Positions 23,601 to 35,600 of a DNA stretch of 64,000 nt are shown here, piece by piece. The position numbers and the translations under genes are program-made. The first letter of the stretch is position 1, and each line of letters begins with the position of its first letter. The DNA lies in contig CAJINV010000015.1 of the NCBI GenBank assembly GCA_905178155.1, forward strand, positions 1,943,730 through 2,007,729, given 5' to 3'. Source of the stretch: Amoebophrya sp. A120 (Eukaryota > Sar > Dinophyceae > Syndiniales > Amoebophryaceae). Below the pieces are notes generated by a model. The model did not search any database. It saw only the letters and a list, made by a program, of their open reading frames with translations, and was not told where the DNA came from.

Positions 23601-26600
23601 GTGACTCGACGTCGACAGCTGTTGGCTCCTCGTCCGCAGGAGCAGGCGCCGCTGGTTCATCTTCGCCAGTACCTTCTGCAGGCTCCACTGGTGTTGGTTG
23701 CTCAGTAGCATGTGGGTCTTCCTGCTGCTGCGCAGCGGACACTGCATCTGCTACAACTTCTGGTGCAGCTTCTGCATCTGCTGGCGAGGTGGATTCTTCG
23801 ACCCCAGTCACCTCGACCTCCTGTGTTTCTGGCAGTTCTTTCGGCTCCTCCTGGTTTACTGCGACTTGCTCCTCCGTCACGGTCAATCCCGGCAGCTCGA
23901 AGTCGTCCTCGAAGGTTTCGTATGCACTGCAAAAGTATCGTGCTCGTACTTCTAATTGCATATTTGTAGCAATTATGCATTACAAATCTAGGTAGTTAAG
24001 GTAAATCCGCATTACAAATTGAATCTGCATTGCTGAGCTCCTTTGTATTTATCGAAGAAAAAAACACCATCACAATCACAAAATTCAAATTTTCAAAATT
24101 TTGCAGGAGCTGAACAAAAAATTATTTTGATTCTCAGGTAAGAAAATACTTTTCAATTCTCGAATGCGAATGTATTTATTTTTGTGTTAGCTATTTGGTT
24201 ATGTCAAAAATGGCGGTTTGAATAAGCTAGCTAAGAGAGAGTTCTGAAGACAAACGATCAGCTTCCAGCAGACGAAGCTTGGTAGATGGGGTTGTCGCCC
24301 TCTGGCCCCACCTCGTAATCGCAGCGGAGTCCATTGGAAGTCTAGGAGCTGGTCGGATTGAGCAATTGAGCCAAGTGTCGGTCCGTATTTCGTGGCTCCC
24401 GCTGGCAATCTGTGATGCATATTAGGGGAGAATATAGCTCAGAATAGGCCAAATCAAGGCTAGAATGCTCGAAGTAAGGCTATATTATAGGCATTTTAAG
24501 CTGAATCAGACGTCTACAGGACCCAAAAGCCAGCATCCTGGCCCAATATTCCCCTCTGAAACCCTCCCAAAGCTTGCATCTAGCCAAGGCCTCCCCAGCC
24601 TGGCACTGTGGCCAAAGAGAAGTAGAACAAGGCCAGCCCCTGCACCCCCTGAGACCAACCCGACCCAGAAGCCTGCCCCCACCTGCAGAGCCGCGAAGAT
24701 GGGAACTCGCCCCCACCAGATCGAGCAGTGGTCCATTACACAGGCGACCCAGCTGCTGGAGGAGGAATTTTCGGTCATCTATACGCCGGAATTCCAAGCG
24801 GACATGGCGATTACGCCCAAAATTCAACCTGATGAAGCTGTCGACTCCCAGGAGATGGGCGCAAACAACGCGGCTCTGGATGGGCCGATGGCCGTGCTGC
24901 TCCAGATCAAGGGCTCCTGGAGCCCCTTGAAGCCGTGGCTCCAGAGCTTGAAATGCCAAATAATCAAGCACCGCAAATCCTACGCGAACACCATTCTCAT
25001 CGGCATCACGCGGAAACGGCAGGCCAGCGTCCTAGTTGTCCCAGTCACTAGGCACTACGACTGGGAGCTAATTGACCTGATGCACAACGAGTGGTGGTGC
25101 CGAAAAGAGGACCTGCCGAACAGGCTACGCGAGCACTGGCAGGGCTTTGCCCTCAACAAAACCGCTGCTCTCGGCCACTTCAATTGCGCATCCCGGATCC
25201 AGGCCGTCGAGCAGCGCATGCGCCAGCAGTTCGCGCAGGGCACAGTGGCCGCAGGCGGCGCGTATGCCCTGAATTCTGTTGGCTTCAAAGTGGTGGATGG
25301 GATTCTACGGTATGGCGGGCACACGATACGGCGCCAGGAAAGGACCGCGAAATTCAAACTAAACGGGCGCGGTGAAGTGGCGGGCATCAGGGTGAGCACC
25401 GCGAGGCATCATGCTATTTCACATTTAAGTTTTTTCGCGGTCGGCCGCGGCAGCTCTGGGCACTGCAGCCTCCCGCATTACACACTCATGAGACCGCGCC
25501 GCAACAGGCCAGAGCATTGCCACCCTAAACCTATTGAGAGAAAGATTGGAATCTTCATAAAATATTATACCAGGAAAAACGGATCGGGCTTCACCCCGGA
25601 CCAAGTCGACGCCTTCCTGCTGCATGTGCGCGCAAACCGCGGGCCGGCTCACAGCTACGCGGGCACTTTCTTCTTCCCCATTCGGGCCCTATCGCTTCAC
25701 GGCTACGCCCCAGAACTTATCCGATGAAACCTGACGTCCGTGGCTCGCCTGGAATACGTTTCTGCTGATGGCAGTAAGCCTGCAGAAGCTCTCTGTCCAA
25801 ACTATGTAGCTTTGTCATGCCGAACGTGCAAAGTCTGTCATGCAGAGCGACAACCTGGACAGCGTGTAAAGCAGATCTCAGCAATGGTAGAACTTCAGAA
25901 GCAGCGGCTTCTCAACAGAAACGCATGACAGATTAGCCACGGACGCAGATTTCAATTCCATATAGCCCACGGATGAAACGTAAGCAGTTTCTGACTGCCT
26001 TGTCGAAGAGCTGCTTTTCGCACCATTGTGTTTTCGTTTTCAAACAAAGCCTAAGGATATTTCTAAGAGGCAGAATGAATAAGCAGAATCATCTGAAACA
26101 AATCCACACACAGGCTACGGTGGTCCGGGACCCTAACACTATATCCGGAGAACCTGAACTACGTGGAAAATGGTGAAGCGTCCTGGGCGGATGAGTTTTA
26201 TTTATCGAAGGAGCAGATTTGTCATGCTGCTCAGCTGCAGGAGATGCTGAGCAAAGTGGTCAACGTCAACAGCGAAAGTTCTGACGACGCTATGGAGCTA
26301 TAAGTGATTTCCGGTGGCTCCTGCAGACCCACACAACATAAAAATAGCAGCGATGATTTTGACTGCTAGCAACGAGCCCCGAGGACCTTGCCGAGCCTCA
26401 ATCTGGACCAGTACAACTCTACTTCGATCACAAATTTTTCAAGTGGATGCCGAGGTGCGGAGAAGCTCACCAACAAGAAAGAAACAGAAGCAGAAACACT
26501 ATATTTTGAGATAGGCAAAGCGACTCACTTATTCCAAGCGGGGTAGTGCAGCTGAGGTCATTTATTGAGGGGTCCTGAAGTAGTTCATTTATTTCATGAT

Positions 26601-29600
26601 AAAAACCTTCGATAATTTCAAATCTGTGATGCGAAAACTATGTACCCGATTCCCTACATTGCCATATGTCCACCCGGGCCAGTTCCTTCGCAACATAAAT
26701 TGCGCATGACAGATTGCGAGAAGTCCACTCAAAAATGAGTTTCATTCTCAGAAAATAAATCGCGTGGTATTAACGTGCAGCAGTATTCGCCTGTAGTGAT
26801 GCTACGCAGCTTCAAACTACAGGAGAAAGAAAAGTGTGTTTGAAATTTGTCATGCGTTTTGCTTCTGTTTCTTCTTCGTTTCTTTCGAGGCGAGAAGTGA
26901 AGTTATTGCATGACAAGTTGTGTAGTTGTTCCATCAGTTCGTCTAGATCGGAAAACAAATCCGGATTACAGCGGAGTCTGGCGAAACCCTACCACAAAGA
27001 TTGCGGATGGAGCAACACCACACCCGGAGACGGATTGATATCAACACGAGATATAAAAATAAATCATTTATTGCATCACAAATCGAATTTTGTTGGTAGT
27101 GGCGCGAGCAGATAGTTCTATTTCTTCCTGCTTTCTAAATCTAAATGTTGAAAGCCGAACCACTTATAAAAGAAGAAAGGTATAACCACCTATGGAAATA
27201 CAAAGCGCATGCGATTTCTATGCAAAAAGAATTTCTAGAATAAATCTTATCTCGCTTCCACTTGAAAGCACTTTTTTGCTTCTCTACGCGCCGACTCGTC
27301 GAGAATATCAGCTTCAAAAATGCCAGCGATGCCAGCGGCGGATACAGTTCCGCAAGTTCAAAATTTGTCATGCATTTTTCCACTATCGCACATGGCTTGA
27401 GAAGAGCGATATGCGAGAGTGGATTTTTAGGTATGAAATGGCTACGAGGACACTGATTTGTCATGCAAACCACCGCTGGCGTGAAAGCTGGTCATTTTTG
27501 CATCTCATAGTACCGGGCTCAGTTGTCGAAAAGATCGAAGTCATCATCGGAGTTCTGCTCGTCGTCGGCCTGGAGGTCAGCAGCCAACCAAGTTCAGGAC
27601 CTCTCCGGCGCGGTCTCGCATGCTGCGCTCCTGGACCAGCAGCTCTTCGCAGTCCGGGCACTGCAACTTGTGGAGCCGCAGGGTGCCGGGACAGAAGGCT
27701 TGCTCGATAATCTCAATGAGATTTTGGCGGCCGCCGATAGTAGTCGTCATCTGCGGCTTCGGTCCGGGACCGAAGTCAGTACCTTTCGGCCAGACACACC
27801 GCAGCATCGCACCAACCTGTCCGGTACGACGGAGGCTGCGGCGGACCAGGTGGACGTCATCGTTACAAGCCGTGCAGATGTCCGCCCATTGCGTGGTGTT
27901 CATGACCCGGCCGAGCTCACGGCGCCCAGCCCGGTCCACTCCTTCCATTCCCGCACCGCCTTCGCCCGCTTCACGGGGAATGAGCAGCGTGTTGTTGCGG
28001 CGACGGCGCACAATCGGCTCGTCGTTGATCCCGTCGATGAGGATGGTGTTGTTCTCCAACAACTCCTTCACTTCCGCCACAGATTCTTCGATCGGACGAG
28101 ATTCGTCCGCGAGTCCCTGCAAAATCTTCCGCAAAATGCTCGCGGGGGGGGAGCTGATGATCGACTTCCCGGTGTAAATCCGAATGACATCCTTCAGGAT
28201 GGGGGACGGCAGGTGGTTGATGCACTCCATCACTCCCTGCTTGAACTCGATGATGTTCGCCTGCTGGAAATGGAACCGCAGCTGCCCGTGATGAAACGAA
28301 ATGGTGTAGTCAGAATATGCATTGCAAATTTGTCATGCGCACGGAGCGGTAGATTTGTGCTTCAACTTTATATTTCGGAATTGCAGCGATCGGGCAAGAA
28401 GCACAAATCTACACTTCCGCATGACAAATTTGCAATGCATATCTCCATGAAGGAGAGATGGGCCGTCAATCCCCACCCCGGCTGCATCTGGTTGTACGCC
28501 AGTGCGATCATCAGCACGTCTCCCGGAACTCTGGTCATCGACACTCCGAACCACTTCCCGTCGATAATCTGCAAGACCAACCACATGATCATTCCCAAAG
28601 TCCCGTCCTCCTCGTCGATAGCACAGACCGGGCGGTGGTCGGCAGCGCGGTGCCGCAAGCGCAGAGCATTGTCAACAGATTATGCAGATGAGCCTCCTGC
28701 TCCCTGAAATCACTACCATCTGTCATGCGCAAAATGTGATGCAAGATGCCGCGTCTGCTCCTCGCGCATTACAAAATCTGTGATGGCGAGCAGGAGGCTC
28801 ATCTGGATAAACGCTTGCCAACCTCTTCCAAGATCGGGATGTCGGCCGTCTGTTCGACGCGACTGGCCTGGAGGCGCACCGCGGTCTCCAAACCCGGCTT
28901 CACGTAGTTGATGGCGCTGGCGGCGATGTCGTCACTCAGAGAATTTATCCCAAAGAAAAATGTCTAAAGTGAATGTTTTCCATGATGCGAGTTCTTTTCC
29001 AGTGCCACATTATGTGTTTGTCATGCATGAGAGCAACACTCATTTTAGTTTTTTTCAGAGGATAGTCTCCAGCTTGATTCGATTCGCGATCTCCACCATC
29101 GGCTCCGGAAGCGGATGGGACATCCGCAGGTCCTCCAGGACTTTGAACTGCTGCTGCAGGGTCGGAGCGTCCTTAGACTCCTGCAAAACTTCTTCACGGA
29201 AAGACGCAGCGGTCGGCGGATCAGCGGTGTTTGCCAAAATCGGGCGGATCTGGGAAACCGGGGCAGGGGCGTGGCGGGAACTCGAGCCCCACAGGGACGG
29301 AGTCTTCCGGTACAGTTGCATGCACTTTTCGGCCCAGCGCAAGCGGCCGAAAGACAACTTGAACCGGCCTTGGAGGGCGCGGAAAATCTTCTGTGCGACA
29401 CTGGCATAACGCCAGTGCCGCTCGCCTTCAAATTCCCCCGTTGCACCGCTGATCACAATCAATTTCAACACCTCCTCCCCAAGCTCCGAATCGGTGTTCA
29501 GGAGGTTCTGAATGTAGGTGGCGAAGACATTCAGCTTCCGGCAAAACACGCCATTTCCGGCCGTCGTGTCCAGGACGTCGTGCTTAATATCGTTGGCCAT

Positions 29601-32600
29601 GATGTGGGCGTCAGAGATGCGGGGACGGAACACAACCGAAAACCACAGCCCGAAATTGGGGTCGAAGCACGTGTACAAGTAAAATCGCATGGTGAAGATC
29701 ATGATGCACATGGCGGAGTGCATTTCCTGCAGGTTGTGGATGTTCTTGCAAGCCTGCCGCATGGCAGCAAGCAAGAACCCCGGCATGTTCTCCTCCACGC
29801 TGATCAGAAAGTCGTGGCATTGACCGTCGAAGTTGGCCCAGGGAAACAGCGGCGTGTACTTCGCCTTGATTTCCGCTCGTCCCCGATCTGTCGACAAAGC
29901 ACCGGCGGTGACGGAAAGGCGCATGGAGTGAAACGAGTGGTGCACTTTGATGGAGTCGACGTAGTGCCGGGCTCGGTCTTCGTCGCAATTCTCGATGGAG
30001 TTCAAAAGGTCCAGCGTCCGCTGCTTGTCCGTGCGACGAGTGTTGTTTCCGCGACCGGCAGCTCCTTCGGGAGCAGTGTATGAAAGTGAAAGCCTCTTTG
30101 TAGATACGAAATTTGGAAATTTTGCATGACAAGTTCGAAATTCTACAACTAGAAGCTTCAAACTACCAAACCCGTTCTACAAAGAGTTTTTCACTTTCGT
30201 ACTTCATCATCTGCGTCGTCATCCGGATCACCTAAATTCCCAGCGGGAGCGTTTTGCTGCTGCGCGGGCGGATTGGCGGCCGGAGGAACAATCGGAGCAA
30301 CATCTGGATCATCCTGCACGTCCTCCATCTCGACGTCCATGGGGGCCAACAAGTTGCCGACCGGCTGCTGCTGCACTCCATCCGGATTATCAACAAGATT
30401 ACCTTCGTAGTCCAGCAGCGTGTCATTGCGATCGACTTCAGCCGCCACGAGATCCTCTCCATTCTTATGCAAGGGACAAACAACTGCAGCCTGCGCATAT
30501 AGGAAACGCAGCTGTGAGTTCATTTCCGCATGACATCTTTATTCTTCACATTTCCACGTGGTCAGATTGCTAGCTGTTTGTCATGCATATCTTCCACCGA
30601 ACACATCACTGCTGAGGCCCATGACACTGCCCTCCTCGGTCAAAACCAGTGGCGCAGGAAACAGGTCGAGATAATCCAGCGCGGTGCCATCCTCAAAAGT
30701 CGAGGGCTGGCCACGCTCCGAGCCGTCGACTCTGGCCCGAAACCCGTTCTCGAAGTCCAACATCTCGCGCAAGATCGCAATCACCACTTCGCTGTTTCTG
30801 AGCAGCCACTGTGCCACCGCCCATTCCGCAAACCAGCGGGCTCCCACCATACTGGTCAGCGACGCATCTGTATTGCGAGATTTGGGCGGATTTGAAGACG
30901 ACGATCAAGAGCTTTCGACTTTGAAAAACAATCTTTTCATTATTTGTTTTGTCAATCACAATAGACATTTTTTTTCGCTAACTCTAATATTTTTTGGACC
31001 CCCCCCGAAAACAAAAAATGTTTTCATTTTTGGTGTGATGTTGCACCAAAAAAAGAGTGAGTCCCCACCTATAGGCGAGCATCACACTTCACAAAATAAC
31101 CACTTTTGAAAAACTTGAAAAAAAAGCGACTTCGGAGTCCGCGCCTAAAACTGAACTTTTCCGGTTGTGGTGGTGTTTTTGTTTTTGCTTCTTTCGTTTG
31201 CACTTAGGTGGGGATTCAAAAAATATCACGTTTACAAAAAGCGCAAAAAGTGCCATTTTAGGTGGGGATAAAAAACACCATCACAACTCGCTTTTTTGTA
31301 TACAGGTGGGGATAAAAAACGCCATCACGTTTGATTTTCCACAAAAAAATGAAAAAAAGCCATGTTTTTTTTTGCACTTTTTGTCCCTTTTCGAACTCAC
31401 TTTTTGAGCACTTTTTCTCTTTCTGATCTGTGCGACCAAGAATCAAAGCGCTCACTTTTGAAAAAATCGAAAGCCGAAGGTTCCGGCTTTCGACTTGGGG
31501 CAAGTTTGGCTACCGGGCCGCTGGCCACGAGCTTCCTCCATCTTGTTTCAGGGCGCTGTGATGGCCATTTCAAAATAAAAAGCCGACTTGTATTGAGCCC
31601 AAAACCTGAAATCAACATAAACCACTTGCATGCACTACCGAACGCTAAGAGAAACAAAATCGAAGTACTTTCTTGTAGCGCCTTTTTCGTCGTCTTCCCG
31701 GTCTGCCGCTCGACCTTCACGATGCACAAGTTCTCCTCGTCGCACTTCTGCAGCAGGCGCTGCCTCGCAGCCTCGTAGGCGCCGCGGAGGCTGTTACGTG
31801 CGTATTGGCCGCGGAGGAAATCTCGCAAACAGAATCGGACCCGCGCGATGGCAAGGTACACGCGGCTGCATATATTTGAAAGTCGATGATGGATGCCGAG
31901 GCGCGTGACACAGTTGATCACGTAGCCGAGTCCTTGTCCAGAACGTACTTGTGATTCTTCTTGATCACTATCTATGATCAAACAGTGGCGCCAGCCACTG
32001 TAAAACGGTCCGACCAGTTTTCGCACCAAGGCCGGCCCCCCGAGCCAGTGGACAAGCCGGAACAAGTCGACGGCCTTGCCCTGCGCGGCGGAGTGCACGG
32101 GGTTTTTCCCTCCCGGAAGCCGTTGGCTCGGGCGCTGCAAGATCAGCGGGAAGAAGTAGGTGACAAACTTCCGGACGGGGTTGATCATGAAGCTCAAGTA
32201 AGCCTGAGTTTGTAATGCGTAAATCGTATAAGGCGAAGCTCTGTAATGCACAGATCCAAGGAAACAACGACTGATGCAATTTGTCATGCGAGAATCAACC
32301 AAAAGAAATCTAAACTCTATACCGCAAAGGAGGCTTTTTTCTCCTGCCCTTTTGTACTCTCATCGGTCTGAATGTTGATCGTTTTCTGCCACACTTGGTC
32401 ACTCAGTTGGGTGTACTCGCCGGGGTACTCGAAGTGGACAACGCCAAGCAGGTTGTTCATGAAGATGATCAAGTCGAGCGTCCCCCGCAGCAGATTGGTC
32501 TGGGTTGATTTTTTTGGGTCTTGAGGAGAATCTGTATTGCGGGAAAGAAGTGGAAATCATGCAGCTCGAGGCGTGGCTATCATATCTATTTTGGAAAAGC

Positions 32601-35600
32601 GGAAGTAGCGCGACCTAATGCGACAAAAGAAGGTGGATACGATTTACCAGCTGCAGGTGTGCGGACACCTCGGACTCGCAGTGCGCCTTCTCCAAAGCTG
32701 TGGCGATCAGCTGCAGCCTGTCGGAGTCGTTGAGGTCCTGCGGCTTATAGCGGACAGTGGCCAGCCACGCCTTCACCTGGTCGTTGTACCCGCGCCCCTT
32801 CATCCACAACAGGAACAAGGCCTGAAAGAATTTAAATTTGTATTGCGAAAATACGTTTTTCTTCTCATCAGTTTCGAGTTTGTGATGCGCAAATGATGTT
32901 CGACCGCAACTACCCAATTTGTCATGCATGTAGGGGCGCCGTCTTTCAGCGTGCTCTAAATTTGTCATGCGAAAATGCCCTCGGGCAAATGCCTCGAAAG
33001 CACTTCGCCATGTTGAAGATGCAGCTCTTGCAGCTTGCCCCACGAAAAAGTAGAGGAAAAGGTTGAAAAGAAAAACAAGCACCATCTCCAGTCCCATATT
33101 GGTCTTGCAGGTGCCGTTCTCCATGTCCAGGTCCTCCGCCGTGCCGTACATCTCGGACTGCTCGAGCTCCAGGCGCCACTGGGACCACTTCGGAGCCAAG
33201 GCTCCACGCTGGCGCTTCCAGTTGCCAACGCACGTGTCGCTGAGCATGCGGCACAGCATCAGCGTGCCGTTCTCGTGCAGTTTCTTGCTCTGTATATCCT
33301 ATGGCAAACTGGCCCCACGAGAGTCGTTTGATATGCAGCCATGCACTCCGTGCATGACAAATGAAGGTTGTGCATGGCACAGCAAACAACTTTCGAGGGG
33401 CGTTTGACATCGGATACACCTGCACCATCTTCAAACTATGTCGCTATCGAGAAAGCGCGGAGCGCAAACCCGCACAAAAACTATATTTGAATCTGAGTCG
33501 CTACGTAGATTTAGAAGCTACAAAACCTAGAAGCTCTAGTTTGCAATCAAGTGGAATTCCAGTCCTGTTTTCGCACGAAGTGCAAAAACGAAGGCCCTGT
33601 TAGAAGATGGCTCAAAATGCATGCATCGGAAAGAACTTTTCGCAGTCGCAATCAAGATCGGGTGGAGAACGAAAGACCTGCGTTTTGATTTCCGTGGAGC
33701 CTTGTCGTCCGAACTCGCTGAGAAGCAGCAGAACCGGGGAGAAAATTGAAAAAAGAATTGTTGTTGGATGGAGCGCATTGGTGGAAGAACGAGGCACCGC
33801 AGGGCCGAGCGATGAGCAGAAATTTGGGATCTCCTGCGGTCGTGGCTGTAGGCGACGAGAACGTTGATCGACGGCAAAGCCATTGGTGATCCGGGCGGTG
33901 ATCACGTTATTTTGATTTCGCGGAACCATAGAGCTTCGGTGGAAGGAGCTTTTCATTTCGGAAGGAGGAGGTTGAGGAACACGAAAGAAGAAGAAGCGGT
34001 AGCGGGCACGTAGCCTGTCGGCAAACATGAGAAGGGCGCAGCTTTATTGGGTTCCATCCGTCCGCTTAACAGTTAAAAAATAAAGTTTTTGCGAAGCTCG
34101 AAAAGCTTCACACTTTATCTCAGCAATGTATTCAAAAGGAGCAAGCTCCATACGCGGCGAAAATGTTCATTTTCTCCTCAATCGAGGAGTAGAAATCGTC
34201 GATGACATCGACTCAAATAAATGTAGTTCTTTCCCTGATAGTTCGTTTGATTCGACACCGTGGTCCGCAGATGGAAATGAAAACGATGCCCCCACCTTAG
34301 CGAAAGGCACAATTGCAAGATGCCTCATCCTCACACGCGTGACACTTTACAAAATGCATGACTAATTCCTGTCGCTGTGAAATCGTAACGAGATATCATC
34401 TTGTCACGCGTGACAGATTCCGATCTTGCGCTTTAGCCTTTCACTAAAGTGGGGTAGAATTTTTCAAATCCATAAGGACTGGGAGATCAGTGTCGCCGAG
34501 ACCGAACGCGGTGGAGGTGAAGATATCAGTTGATGAATATTCGGGAACTACTACTGCCGCAGCCGAAGTTGTTTTAGCCGGATATTCGAAATTATTGCTG
34601 GTGATGGTGCTGCTAAATCGGACGTTGTTTTTATTCCTTTCTTTCATTTGTTGTTTGAAGTTTGTCATGCAGGACCGCGTGACGTATGTAGACAGGTTTT
34701 GATATCAGTGTCCCGCTGCACTGGTCCGGATATCGGCACCGGTTTCGAGTGTAGTTGCTGATGGGAGGATGTAGGCACCTCCGATGAGCTTTTATTTCTA
34801 CGAATAATCGGTTTGCTCTTGTCGGCCCGCGACGAAATAGAACTGTGAAAAACTGCAACGCCGCAGTTTTGACGATGTTGATTCGGCCTGCACCAGCAGC
34901 ACCTACTGCGTTTTGTCCTTCTTCACCTCGTCCTTTTTCGAGGTATTCTGTTCCTCCTTGACCTCACCCTTCGTGGATTTGCTGCTGCTAGCCGGAGGCC
35001 CCGTCTTGGGCTTCGGCGAATAGTGCTTGTCGTTTTTCTTCTCCGACGGGGGCGGGTCCTTCTGCGACGCAGCAGTCTTGTCGTCGTTCTTTTTCTTCCC
35101 CGAGCTGCCCGGAGTACTGGCCAACTTCGTCTTCATGGGGGTGGACTTATCCTGTTTCGGCGCGGGCAGCTTCGGCGGCAACATCTTCGTCTTCTTTTCG
35201 GATCCCGGAGTCGCGACAGGACTCTTGCCGCGCGGAGTGCGCGCCTTCGACTCCGGGGTTTTCGGAGCGGCGTTTATGCAATTGAAAACGAGCCTCCGCT
35301 GCAGAAATTTCCAGGAGGCTGAACTTGTCATGCGTTTTTCGTTTTAGAGAAATCAACTTCTCCATAAAATGAACAACCTTGTCGTTCAGAAACCTGGAAA
35401 CAAATGCTGCAGCGAGGCCGTTTTCAAGTAGATACACTTCTGGGAGGACTGGGCACCACGGCCGGAAGCCTGCGAGGCAGTCGCCTTCTTCGTCGCTTTT
35501 TCACGCTTCGCACGCAGGGATTTGGCTTTGTCCGACAAAGCGCTACCACGCGACGGGCGCTCATCGGTACCCGGGACCTTCACCGTCGGCTTCGGAGCCT

